In this document: positions 48,644-60,314 of the stretch, piece by piece
Layout: every line of letters starts with the position of its first letter
How positions within the stretch are numbered: the first letter of the stretch is position 1
NCBI RefSeq assembly: GCF_018691265.1
Contig: NW_024881278.1
Span: 7,089,501-7,153,500 of the forward strand
Source of the DNA: Tyto alba
Taxonomy: Eukaryota > Chordata > Aves > Strigiformes > Tytonidae
Direction: 5' to 3'
Length of the DNA: 64,000 bases
The notes under the pieces: model-generated
What the model was told of the DNA's origin: nothing
Database searches by the model: none
Seen by the model: only the letters and a program-made list of their open reading frames with translations
Program-made: the position numbers and the translations under genes

Positions 48644-51600
48644 GTAAGGTTTAATAGAGTTTGAGATAATTACTGCTTTGCAGGGATTCTTCTCTAAATG
48701 ACCCTTAAGAAAAACCAAATTTCTTGCCAATGTATAGCATGCAATACAGAGTTCTTTGAGTTCAAATGTTAACCATAAAATAAGCTGTTCCTGCACTGAA
48801 ACAGTTTTAAAGTTGAAGTTGACAAGATTAAGCAAAATAGGCTACAACTGCCTGTTCTGAAGAGCTTGTCTATGTACTGAGCTTGATGAACTGAACAAAA
48901 TTATGAGGTTTTAATATTTTTAAAATGCATTTTCATAAAGACAGGGTCCCTAGGACCTTAACTTGAAATAAATTGAATTTGACAAATAATTAGGTCAAAC
49001 ATTCTTTTGTGTTTTCTTTTGGATGTTTCAAGCTGGTTTTAAGAAAATGTAAGTACTTCAAAATTGAGTGTTCTTAATGAAGCATCTAAGTCCTGGAGTG
49101 ATCACAGGGCTGTTAGTTTCTGAGCTGGTTTTGAGCAGTGGTTTTACATGGCTTGATAAACTTGTGTAAGAACACTGGAAATAGGTTCTACTTGTAACAA
49201 AGTGATAGGGTGAGAGATTTAAAGGCTTTTTTGTAAGGCTTTTTTTTTTTTTTAATCTGCTTGTATTCAGTCTTTGGCTTGCATAATGCATGTCATAGAA
49301 GGAGTGGCAATTACATCGGCTTGGGCTGGGGAAAAACCCACATTTTCACATCTGATTACAGTTGTAATCCCTGCAACTTGCTTCATATGGGTGGACCTCT
49401 GAATATGTGTACAGACATTAGCGCAATGCCACACAAGCAGAAAATTCTGCACACATGCAAAAAGTTAGAGAACCACAGCCAAAGACTGAGATTGTGTCTT
49501 ACACAAGTAATCCCACTGAAGTCAGTGGGATGGCTCAAGCAAGTAAATATTGCCGAGTTGGACCTTATCATAGAAGACGGGGCTCAAAGAAGCCTCAAGT
49601 GAGCATCAGGAAGTCAGTCATAAAATACTTTAACACTGGGCTTTAGAAGCAATAGATTTTTGAAGGTTGGGAGTACTTCTATTCAGAGGCTTCTGTGATA
49701 TTTTTTTTTTTATTTTATTTTTTAAAGTCCCTATATGTAAGTGGAAACTGAAGATCTAAGTATCTTTTGAAAATCCAGACTAACATAGGGATCCCATCAC
49801 CCTTCCTTTTCTGCACTGATTACATGTTCTTTTTAAAAAATTAAGTAGCATTTTCTGATAAGCCTACATAGGTCTGTTTATATCAATGGAAAATTTCTAG
49901 CATGCATATATGACTTGGGTTCCTATACTCTATTTTCAAAGAGGTCTTAGCATTTAGGTGCTTCAATGACCATTAGACTCTAATCATGTAAAACTATGTA
50001 ACAAAAAACCTTAGCTTTTAGAAATTTTACTCTTAGGATGCTACTGTTTTTCATGCGTACATTGGATTCATTTAGGGCCAAATCCTTTTCTATTGTAAAA
50101 GTCCCTTCAGCTGCAGTAATAGATGGACTTGGCTCCTTACAGTTAAGGAGACAGTACTTCTGTTGTGCGTTAACAGGAATTGGGTGATTCAGTAAATGCA
50201 TGAATTAGCTGTTTTCTTTTGGGTTTGCGTTTTCATAGCTACAGTAACTTTGGTGTTGTCAACTCAGCATGCAGTCATTCCTTTAGAGATTGAGAATTGT
50301 AATTCAATTTGCTGTCCACTTACCCCTTTGGAAGAAAAAGCCTCCAAAGTTACAACTTGCCACCAGATTTGCCAGATTGCTGGTGTCACCTGCAAATTAA
50401 GAAAATACTTTCAGTCCCATTGCTGAGTCAGTGTTCATTAGTAACAAGTTCCTCAAAGTAACTTGAGGATAGTAGAGGGAACAAGTGGATCTCAGCATCC
50501 GAAGGTCAGATTTGTCACTTGTACAGTTCCTATGCAGCAGAGGAGTTGCAACAAGATTTAGCTTGCTTGACTGTGACTAATTGCATTAGCTGACTCGATT
50601 CTTTCTTTCTATAAGGCCATTAAAGTAATATCCTAAGCAGCATAGCATGCATAAGCACCTACTAGTACAGCTCAGTTGATTCATTGATACTTTAAATGTC
50701 TGCTGTAGTTGGTAGAATTCTGATACTTTGCTAATTAGTTTCTGTAACTGTCACCTGTGATTAAAATTACTGCCCTCCAGACAATTTAATGTTCTTGGGC
50801 AGAGGAATAATGAAGATGCCACCCTAACTGCAGGGCAGAATATTTAAAATTCTTCCCGAACTTACTAGTTGGCGTTGATATGAATAGCTGCTGAGTATAG
50901 TCTTGTTTGAATTTTGCAGTCTTATTTATATAAGTAGTCCCACTGTTATAAACTCTAATCGTTTATTGTATGTCTCAAAATATAAATTGTTCTTCCTAGA
51001 CTGCAGTTCCTGGAGTCATGTGATTAAAAAGCATGTGAATGAATTTCCAGCTGTCATGGGATCCTTCCCCATTGCTAGAGTGCTAATGGGAGAGAGGATG
51101 AAGTACAGGGGCAGAGCGGCCCATTAGTCCCTCTGGCAAACCAGCCACAGGAATGAAGGTGTTTGCCTGTTGGAAAGCAGTGAACAAGATCAAAATTCAG
51201 AAAATCTTGCTCCTTTTTTTGTTAGAAGATTTTTGTACTGGTCGGCTGGGTCAATCCAAAGGTTCATCTGGTCCAGGATTCAGCCAATGACAGATGCTTT
51301 AAAACAGTGTATAGGAACAAGGCAAGGAAAAAGCGATGCTTTTCTCACTTTGTTCCCCAGCCACAATAAAACCTACCTACTCACAAAAAACGCTATCTTA
51401 GGAACTTCCTGAGATAGAGGCTCTCTCTGTACATACTTGTTCCTGCACAGTAATACTGTACCAATAGACATTTTTCTAGCTTACCAAGGTATGCAAACAT
51501 TGCATTTCCCTTGGTGTCAAACTTTAGAGTTTGTTGAAACATGCTTGATTATTTTTCCAAAATAAAGAAACCTGAGTGGCCTAATTTTTAATTTTTTCTT

Positions 51601-52099
51601 TTTCTCTCTAGCAATGCACAGATGGCTATGAATGGGATCCTGTTAGGCAACGGTGCAAAGGTACAGTAAATAATTTTCAAAGACAGACTTGCCATTGGTA
51701 TTCTTTAAGTGTTATCATTACACACCCCTGTTTTGGACGAGGAGGTGTTCTTGCATGCCTCATTGTGTTACTTGTATTAATGGCTGTTGCAGAAGGTTCG
51801 ACCGTTAAAAGCATGACTTGTGTTGTTGCTAACCACAGATATTGATGAATGTGAAATAGTCCCAGATGCATGTAAAGGTGGGATGAAATGTGTTAACCAC
51901 TATGGAGGATACCTCTGTCTACCTAGAACAGCACAAATTATTGTAAATGAGCGAGAAGAAGCTGCAGCAGAATCCACTAGTGGTCGAAACAATGTCATTC
52001 GACGGACTCCAGCTGACCCTCACCGTGCCCCTCCAAACCCAACTCATCAAATCCAGTGTGCAGCTGGGTATGAGCAAAGCGATCACAATGTGTGCCAAG
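48563..52099 (+). CDS. EFEMP1: EFEMP1 (fibulin-3), 5' part of coding sequence, three exons; incomplete at 3' end
   Basis: Coding segments 48563-48643, 51612-51660 and 51839-52099 join in frame (phases 0, 1, then 1) to give 130 residues plus one base. The product is fibulin-3, a secreted extracellular-matrix glycoprotein of calcium-binding EGF repeats with a C-terminal fibulin domain, which binds partners such as TIMP3 and tropoelastin. Visible here: a signal peptide (residues 1-17, hydrophobic LAGLILITV core), an acidic stretch (ETEET), a short two-cysteine segment [10 protein letters not shown]...RC (about 28-42) and the first cbEGF module with DIDEC (44-48), six cysteines and a long insert between Cys4 and Cys5. 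Identity is clear from words such as [20 protein letters not shown] and [16 protein letters not shown]. The five further cbEGF modules and the fibulin domain lie beyond the window. The insert is about 46 residues, shorter than I recall for human. Confidence 0.97.
49330..49600. repeat. Suspected ancient interspersed repeat with TCCCACTGA-AG-TCAGTGGGA palindrome
   Basis: At 49511-49530 the arms TCCCACTGA and TCAGTGGGA are exact inverted copies around two bases. The theme (C/T)CCACTGAAGTCA(A/G)TGGG occurs widely in worn repeats of birds and reptiles, as I recall. Related but degraded words appear elsewhere in this window, near 3846-3900, 16981-17012 and 17774-17805. The boundaries are approximate and the family is not named. 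Confidence 0.35.
51241..51335 (+). repeat. Worn interspersed repeat fragment (copy B)
   Basis: It resembles the segment at 29211-29280 in word order (CCAAAGGTTCATCT, then GGAACAAGGCAAGG) and lies in EFEMP1 intron 3, 277 bases before exon 4. The consensus I remember from reptile and bird genomes (CCATCTAGCCCAGTATCCTG... CAGATGCT... GAACAGGGCAA) fits both. The family name is uncertain. Confidence 0.45.
51612..51660 (+). CDS. EFEMP1: EFEMP1 exon 4: short cysteine segment
   Basis: The 49-base exon runs from acceptor TCTCTCTAG|CAATGC to donor TGCAAAG|GTACAG. It encodes [16 protein letters not shown] plus the first base of the next Asp codon (residues 28-43). The segment has only two cysteines and resembles the last part of an EGF module. 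It is characteristic of fibulin-3, and -4 has a related piece. Its sequence is nearly the same as the human segment I know ([16 protein letters not shown]), so selection is strong. Confidence 0.96.
51839..52099 (+). CDS. EFEMP1: EFEMP1 exon 5: first cbEGF module with insert
   Basis: The 261-base exon starts after AACCACAG (51838) and ends at TGCCAAG|GTAAGC (52099/52100). It encodes residues 44-130. DIDEC gives the calcium-binding consensus; Cys1-Cys4 are in DEC, DAC, MKC and YLC, and Cys5-Cys6 in IQC and NVC. Between Cys4 and Cys5 is a 46-residue insert with an acidic/alanine part ([12 protein letters not shown]), then a conserved basic NNVIRR and a proline-rich stretch ([13 protein letters not shown]). 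In human fibulin-3, as I recall it, this insert is about 88 residues with a low-complexity Gly/Ala/Ser part missing here. The last base begins the Asp codon of the next DIDEC, to be supplied by an exon outside the window. Confidence 0.97.
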
Positions 52100-55000
52100 G
52101 TAAGCAAGCTGCCATACATTTTACATTCGGTGTAACTGGAGTGTGTGTGGTAGCAAATCCAATGCCTGGAAAATGACAGCCTATAACTCTTGCACTTACT
52201 AGACTATATTGTTGCACCATTAAAATGGACGCTTACGCACTTAAGATCCAGAAATAAAATATGTGCATGTTGTTATTGTTCAGGGTAACAGAACTTGCAG
52301 TTTGTCGCAACCTTACAGTCAGTTCCATCTATTTCAGCCTAACAAGTAGCACTAATTCTGTTGTCTGCAGATCCTCAAAAAAACCCTTAATGCAAGTAAG
52401 CAACTGTAGTCAAACGTTTTGTATGGTATTATGTCCAGGAGATGCAGTGCTTTGAAAAAAAGTAGGCAACACAGCAAGTCATATTATAGCCAATTTCTAC
52501 AGATTTGCAAAACTATGTATTTTTCAATAAGTGAATGCTGAGTGGAAGAAAAAATAACCACCATATGAACTCTTGCTTAGACCAGATTGTAATACAGAAG
52601 AATACAGTGTTTTTATTATGTATGAGGAATATTTCTCAAGTAGTAGGAACTAAACATCTGAACAGCTTGTGCCCTTCTGATCTCTATGGAAGTAGTTCTA
52701 CACAGACCCTGCCAGCTTACTACCAGTCGTAGTCTAGCCAGTTTTTGAAACTATGGCAATGAAGAGCTTTCATCTGAGTGTACATACACCACACACAGTG
52801 CCAAAATTCTCAGGCTATTAGCAATGTTAATTGTATGCATTCAGGAACCAGACTCACAAGCACTACTGTAAACTAAGACTGTTTCATTTATTATTTTATA
52901 TAAATAGTTTACTCTTATACTTGCTGAAGTAACAAATGCTTTGTCCACTGTTTTGTTTTCTTTCATAAAAATATATTCTGCTCCTTGCTCACAAACTTGG
53001 TTTTCAAGCATGTTAGTGGGATACCCGTGCAAACAGAGGGCAAAACTTGACCCCACGGTTCATCTTTTCCACTTTGTGGCCCATGCCAGTATAATCATAT
53101 AAAACAGTACTTGAGTGACTATAATCAGGGCAAGCTGTAATATACAGTGATAGTTCCTTTCTCCCTGGTATTCATGTATATAGAACATTATTTATCACTA
53201 GTAAGTAAATTCCCTGTCATTCTGAAGCACAGTAGTCATCATGGAGGCTGGATAAGTTATTTTTGTAGGCAAAGCTGTAGGGTTGCATTTCTAGCTTATC
53301 TGCTAATGTTCAACATTTCTGTCACTCTAATTCAAGAATGTCAAGCAAAGAACCTACCGCAGGGGGTCAGTACCGTGATCCCCTTAACCCTGAGCATTCA
53401 CTTAAGGTTATCAAGAGAAAGTCAATGCCAAGGATGGCAAATTATTTTTTCCTTAGTTTAACTTAGCAAAGTAGCAGTAGAACCAGAAAGAGAATACCGG
53501 ACTCCTGGGTTTGATCCTGAACTCCCTTTTTCAGGTGTTGCTTCATTATTGTGGCTGGCACTCATCTTTGCTGATGAATTGCAATAAACCGCTTCAACTT
53601 TAGTGTGTAACAACATTTTTATTTGATTAAAAAATGCAAGCAATGCTACAGAATTTCCAAATGTCAAAGTGATGTTCACTACAATGGCTTTAGGTATATA
53701 AATCAGGGATAGCATAGGAAAGTTTAGCAGCATGTAGCACCAATACCTTATATTCCAAGTAAAGGTTGAGAGTTAGGGTTTATTTAGAGACTGACAATGG
53801 GTTGAGGTTTTTGTTTTGCTGAGGAGAAGACTGGTGGTGATAACTAACTATTATTTTACTTCATGCTCTGGCTTCATGAACCTTGCAACTAAATATTTAT
53901 ATTCAATTCACAAATCTTTCATTAATTTATAACAACAACTAATTGTTGTTACAGTACCAGAACTTTTTAACTAGCAGGCACACAAACTATGGTGAAATCT
54001 TGGGCTTGACTGAATCAGAGTTTTGCTACTAATTTCCTCATGCCAAAATTTCAATTTAAATGCAGAAAGCATGGAAATATTAGTGTTTAAAAGCTGAAAT
54101 GTACTGAATGAATTCCAGCTGGGAAAAGAGTAGTGGACAGTGTGCTTGAAAGAAAGGATAAAAGACTTTTGGAGCACTTAAAGCATGCATTCGACTTCAT
54201 GATATTCATGCTTTTCACTGCTGAAAATATCTTATAAAAGATAATCTTGATCAGCAATGGTCCCACTGTGGATTTATTTAATTATGGTTAAAAGACTTTG
54301 CTATGATAACTGCTCGAGGCTCCTAGGGAGTGTAACTTACACATATAGTCACACTTAAGCTTGTTTTATTGTTTAGTAAATCAAATATGAAGTCCAGCTC
54401 CTTCTAATTGTTTGCAGATGTATGACATTTTCCTTCCAGTCCAGCAGCACTAAGTATTTTATAACCAATGTGAAAGTGTGGAGACCTCTGTTTGAAACAA
54501 TAACATGCTCTGAGGAGCTGTATTACTGACATCATACTAGAGTATGAGGAGCCTTCTGTTTTAATACAAATGTCCACTCCCTTTTAAAACATTGAATAGT
54601 GAGGGTATGATAGGCCAAACACACTCATGTTGCTTTCTGTGCTTGGAATAAACATGCATAAATGACACTCGTCCTGTTGGGCTTTAAGAGGCTTTGGTGA
54701 TGTGCCGAGCTTCATCGTTAGGTATAGTGTGATGCAGTGGGGCCAGATCCTATTTCTATTGACAGGAATGAGAAACATTCAGATAGACACATGATTCCCT
54801 GCAGTTCTTGATCTACCAAAACATGGACATACGCCTGAGTTACAAAAGATACTTAATACCTTCTTAACTTCTGACCTGAAGAAAACAAGTGACAACTACA
54901 ATATTTACCAGTGTTGAGTTTTCTGTCTGCAAGGCATGCTGTTATTTATTAGAGACCACATAGCACGTGAATAGCACAGATGGCAAGTTGATAGCAAAGC

Positions 55001-55956
55001 ATGCTGCCTTGCAGAAGGCAACTCCATGGAAATGACTGCAGTTTCCTATGATATACATCATTTTTATAACTACTACTGATCAGAAACATGTTCTTGTATA
55101 ATTGTGTTGATGTTAAAAGTGTGGGTAGCAAAAATTTCCCGGGAAATTCTTAAGATACTGTAGGTGAGCCGTAAGTACCAGAAAACCTTAAAACTGATGA
55201 AAAAACGAGGGGACGCTATTCCAGAGGAAGATCTCTTATGTGGAATATGTACAGAACACTTGAGCTTTGTGCTTCAACTTAAAACACTTCAACTGTATCT
55301 TAAATTCTGAGTTTATGACCTTAACTAACCCCCCTTGCCCCTGTCTCTGCATAGACAGTTCACAATTCACTGACACTTCTAAATTTGCCTTTAACTCAAA
55401 GGGCTCCTGTATTAGTCACTAAGGTAGATTCCCATAGTGGCCTCTGGCAGGTGCCACATCAGATGTTCTGACCTGTCGTTGTGAGAGTATCACTTGCCTT
55501 GGAAAAGGCAAAAAAACAAAGTAAGAAATATTTTTAAGCAAATTACTGAGTTAGCTAATACTCACAGATACTTTTTGCCTAATAAAAAACATAAATAGCT
55601 GCACTCTGTTGCCTCTATACAAGACTGATTTGTATTTCTGTTGTGGTGTCTCTGATTTGAGTCTGCTGTTACTGAAGTCAAAAGAAAATCACCCAATTAA
55701 TTCAATTTTGTCAAATCTAGTCTGCAAGAAACTACTAGCTCTTTCTAGAATGTTAATGACACGTGAATGAAAAAAAGACCAAGCACAGGTACCAAATAAC
55801 CTGTAAATTTGAGAAGGAAAAAGAACTTTTTTTTTCCTTGCCTTCCTATCATGCTGGCAATATAAGCAATAAAGTAAGCAAACTTGCTCCTTGGCTAGAT
55901 TAGCTTCCTATATTTCTCCAGTCTCCCTAAAACTCTGTGCTACTGTGATTATAAAA

Positions 55957-56018
55957 TTTCCCTTCCTCCTTCTTCCTTTTCCCTTCCCTTCCTCCTCCTT
56001 TCTTTTCCCCTCTTTTCT
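55957..56018. repeat. 62-base homopyrimidine tract
   Basis: Only C and T occur on the + strand from 55957 to 56018 (TTTCCCTTCCTCC... CTTTTCT), followed by GAGGGAGGGATAAAGGGAAG. It is low-complexity DNA that could form triplex or act as a strong polypyrimidine tract, but no exon follows it. Confidence 0.85.
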
Positions 56019-59000
56019 GAGGGAGGGATAAAGGGAAGCAGTTCATGATGTTTTGTTTTCCACATAGAAATCAATTTATATCATATATGTATATGTGTCA
56101 GGGATGTGCAACTAGCATATTAAGGACATAGGCACTGGATAAGGGCAGGTGCACTCAGCCTGGCCCTTTGTAGAACTGGTTCAGGTTGGAGAGTCTGGGT
56201 GTGCTCTTCATTGGCATTTTGGCTGGGGTACAGACTGCACTTCTGAAATGAACCTTCTAATGAGCTCCACTTAATGTGCTTTGATTTGCCTTACTGAGCG
56301 GTCTTGGAACATGCAAACCAGATCCTGTTCAGATGAAACTAAACCTGAAATGCACTGCAGGAGTGCCACTAATATGCACAACCACTAATGAGCGTTCAGG
56401 TTCCAGGGCCAGACTACAGCACCCACAGGCCCTCAGAAATGCAGGTGCTGGGACACTGGATCCTCCGCACCAACTTCTGATCTGCTCCTATGGGTCCACA
56501 CTACTTGCTAATACAGACACCACCTAAAATACACCTATAGTAGTTTCTTAGGCTGCCCTGGAGATGTTTTGGAGAGCATTTTGTAAAATTTTGCACCCAA
56601 TTTAAGGATTACTTTAAAAAATGCTTTCAGGACTGATTTTAAAAGAGCCTGAGTTGTGACAAGTTAGCTCCAGAGCTGTTCCTCTCAGTCTGTTTTGTTT
56701 GAGGACAGAGTGAGGAGAGAGGCTGTGGTAGGAAAAATAAGGTCTAGTTTTCTGTTTCAGGATGCCATTATTTCAAAGTGCTTACTCAGGCACAGTTCAT
56801 ATGTACATATGTTTACTGTAGCACTTCGGCAAGCGGAGAGTACTTGTTGCCAGCAGTAGCCACCCTAAGAGACTGACCTGGTTACACGTGCCATTTGAAT
56901 ACTAATTACTTGGAAAAGCCATAGGAGTTTTGCAGGTCTAAGAGAATCCACAGAAGGATACAAGCTGATGTTTTCACAGCTCTTTGTATTGAGCATGCAT
57001 AGACACTAATTAATTTCTCGTACATTTGGGTACATCATGCAGTGAACATCTTTCATCAGCCCATCCTGAACCAATTGTTCAAGCTGTTAATTTGTGACAC
57101 TGCTGGATTTTGCTGCAATGAACCCTTTCTGGAGCATCTCTGTAACAGCCCTGAGGGACCAGAGGGGAGGTCACAGAAAACCACCTTGTTTTGAGGGCCT
57201 GAGGGCCTGGTTTTGGGCATTTTCAAAATTTGGCCACTCTGAATCATCTTCCCATCTGTGCTATTTGCACAGCTGTGAGTGTCATGTCAAGACCTTGGAT
57301 AGATATTCTCTGTTCTGTCTGACCATTTTAGTGTGAACATCCATCACAAGCATAAATACTAGCAGCTGCTTTACTTCCTTTCGTTACTTACTGCTTTTCC
57401 ATTATTGTGACCCCTGCAGGAATATGCTCAGTACATGGCAGCTAAAGATTCATACCATATGCTAATCACGCCAAGTGTCCTAGGTTCAGGCAAGCTTCCG
57501 AAAGTTGTATTTACCTTAGCTTCTTGAATTGTGATTATGCAGGCAAGCACTAGACTTCAAGTTTAAGTAAGCTCAGTAGAAGTTCTCGTGGCTTCTTATT
57601 CAAGAAAAACGGGATCCTACAGTAGTCACATCCGCTGTCATACTTTTGGGCTTGATTTGTTGCTTGTAAAGCCTGTTTGCTTAGTAGCTCTGAGAAGGCT
57701 AATTTTTTGACAGGCAAAAAATAGCAAATGTATTCAGAAGGCACACGGCCTGATGGAAGTCCAAACCTCCAGCCATCTGTCCTTCTTCAGAATTTCATTC
57801 TCTAAGGTTGGAGGTCTTTTTCATAATGCAATCGGGAATAACACCAGATAGCAACGGGGAAGAATGTGCTAATATCTGGTCCTGTCTGGGCATCCCAGTA
57901 TACTTGGCACCCCATTAAAAGACACAGAGTATTTATTTATCTTTTCAAGGACTTCCCTGTATCTGTTGCAAATGCTTGGGCACAAGCATCCTAGAAGTCA
58001 GTAAACCCTACAAGGAATGATAGCTGTCATCTGTTGCATTCAGTAGCATCAGATAGCATAAAATATGATTTGCGGGAGCATGGGCTGGCTTTTGTTCCCT
58101 ATGTCAATACCAGCCGTTAATGAATTGTGGTCTACAATGTTGCAGTGATACGGAAAGCTTCCCTAGCAGTAACAGCAGTGTGAGAGCATCCTGGCAGCTA
58201 CTTTTAGCACCTTTCTTGGATAAATTTTGTAGTGATACTGTTGTCACTTTGTGGCTAGATTCTTTCTCCTATACTTCCATAATAGAATTACAGGGATGTT
58301 CTCAATGTGTTTGATTTGAGCAGGTCTGCAGTTATTTCACCCTGGACTACTGCATTACAGTTCTTTAGCCTGTTGAGAAGGGTTGTGTGTTCCTCCTTTC
58401 TCCAAGTGTTTACTCAGGGTAATTTTTTCTCAACCAACAATTTTTTCTCTGTTTCCAAACCCAATTCCTGCTTCAGATTACTTAGTATATAATGGAAAAG
58501 CTCTTATCTGTATTTTATTTTAATTTTTGAAGTTCGGGTTAGCAAAACACCTTTTCTAACCCTAGAACATTTCGAAAGGATCTCAGCATTACAGACACAC
58601 AGTTTTTAAAGGTCCAAGACATTTCTTGAGCATCTCCAATGATGGTACACTCATTTAGCAAGTTGGAAAACTAGTTCAAGAGCTGAAGTTGGAAACTTAT
58701 TTTCCTTATTTTATTCTCTTTCCAAGTGATTTTTTTAAATTTCTTTTTCATGCTGGCAAAGGAAGATGATAGCTACTGTTACTCTTTGCCTTTCTGTGTA
58801 TGCCAAAATAGTCCTACAGGAAGAACAAACCTTCCTGCAGATACAGAAGGGGGCTGTTCGATTCTTCACTGTACCACCTAGGGATGCCTATGTTCCTCTG
58901 CCTATCCTTTACTGAGGAAGAATATCTGCTGCAGTGTAGCCAAGTGAACCAGTCTGCACCATTACTTTAATTAATTCAGCATGTTGTTTAGGCTTGCTAT

Positions 59001-60209
59001 TTTGCCATTTTCCTATTGTCAAGGACAATGAGAACATGGTGTTATAGGACCCCATACTAGTGAGATATTTTTGGTCTGGTAGAAACCACAAGAGAGTAAT
59101 TTTTGAGTCCACCTTACCAGGTTGCACCTTAAACATTTTGCATATTTTGTGGTGTAGTCAATTATTCTTGGACAGCCCTTTGTCATGGCAAACCCTTTGT
59201 CCTGTGTACATGTTAACCAAGTAAGAACTTTTACTTTTTGTTCATGGGTTTCAAATAAGTTGAGCTTGGCTGTCTCCTTTCATTATACTTAAAGAATATT
59301 TATTCTTATTTTCTCTCTGTAATGCTTTTTGAGCTATTTTTCCTAGACTATCATCATTTATGAATGTTCTATAATTAGAATTCATATAAGAGTTAAGCAT
59401 CCTTTCAGCTGAAGGCTTCTTATCAAAGGAAAGTTTGCCACATACCTGTCAAAATTCAATTGCTTCTATGTACAAGATTGAAAGATCTGAACTTGGCTAG
59501 TAAGATCTCTTTTCACTGTATGTGACAAGAATACATGGAATAGGTAATCAGCCATATAAAGTTAATGGGTAAAAAGCATGAAATTTCACAAATATTATAT
59601 CTGTTTTCATCTTTAATTTGCTAAGTTTTGTTTTCATAGCAGCCAGAAAGCTAGAGGGAACACTATTTGCCATAATTCAATATATGGCAAAATTTAACCT
59701 GAAAGAACATTAAATGCACAAGAATCCTGCTTGTACCTTCTTTCATTTACATTTTAACTTTACTAAAAATACAAGAGGGATTTTCAAATTACAGAGTGAT
59801 GAAGTATTTTAGCATAGACAGTTACTATAAAATACCTTTTGTGCTCATTCACATTTGTGTTCTATTTGTTGATCTGAAATGTTAGAAGCTCGTTCTGTCA
59901 TAAGTATAGTGGAGAAATATCTTTGTTATGTATAACTACGTGGTAAAAACAGTAGCTTTGAAGCTGAGAAAAGTTACTAAGAAAACAACATGTGTTACAT
60001 ATACTTTTGTAACCTACAGTGCTAAGAAAAAGTTCCTGAGGCCCAGAAATTAATTAGGCCTTTTCTGGCATAATGTGTCCCAATCTCTTAATTCGGCATT
60101 TTTAGAACTAGATATTCAGTAGACCCTTATCTGTTGCTGTTACCAAATACTTTAATTAATTTCACCTAACTGAGAAATGGCCCATAACTATTCTGCAGTT
60201 AGAAGGTGG

Positions 60210-60314
60210 CGTGTTGTTTGTTGTTTTGGTGGGGCTTTTTTGTTTGGGGTTTTTGGTTTTGTTTGGGGTTATTGGTTTGGGGTTTATTTTGTTTGTTTGT
60301 TTGTTTGTTTTTTT
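60210..60314. repeat. G/T-rich low-complexity tract with GTTT microsatellite
   Basis: The + strand is nearly pure G and T from about 60210 to 60314. Four GGGG runs lie at 60231-60234, 60246-60249, 60265-60268 and 60279-60282, followed by a (GTTT)n run around 60291-60311. The runs could in principle make a G-quadruplex on the coding strand of EFEMP1 intron 5, but loops of 11, 15 and 10 bases make it weak. Confidence 0.8.

Larger units (their letters stand above)
48644..51611 (+). other. EFEMP1: EFEMP1 intron 3
   Basis: A 2,968-base intron with GTAAGG donor and TTTTTCTTTTTCTCTCTAG acceptor. No other gene is seen. It contains a 20-base near-palindrome at 49511-49530 within what looks like an ancient repeat, and copy B of a dispersed repeat at 51241-51335. 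Short frames in it have no recognisable product. Confidence 0.85.
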
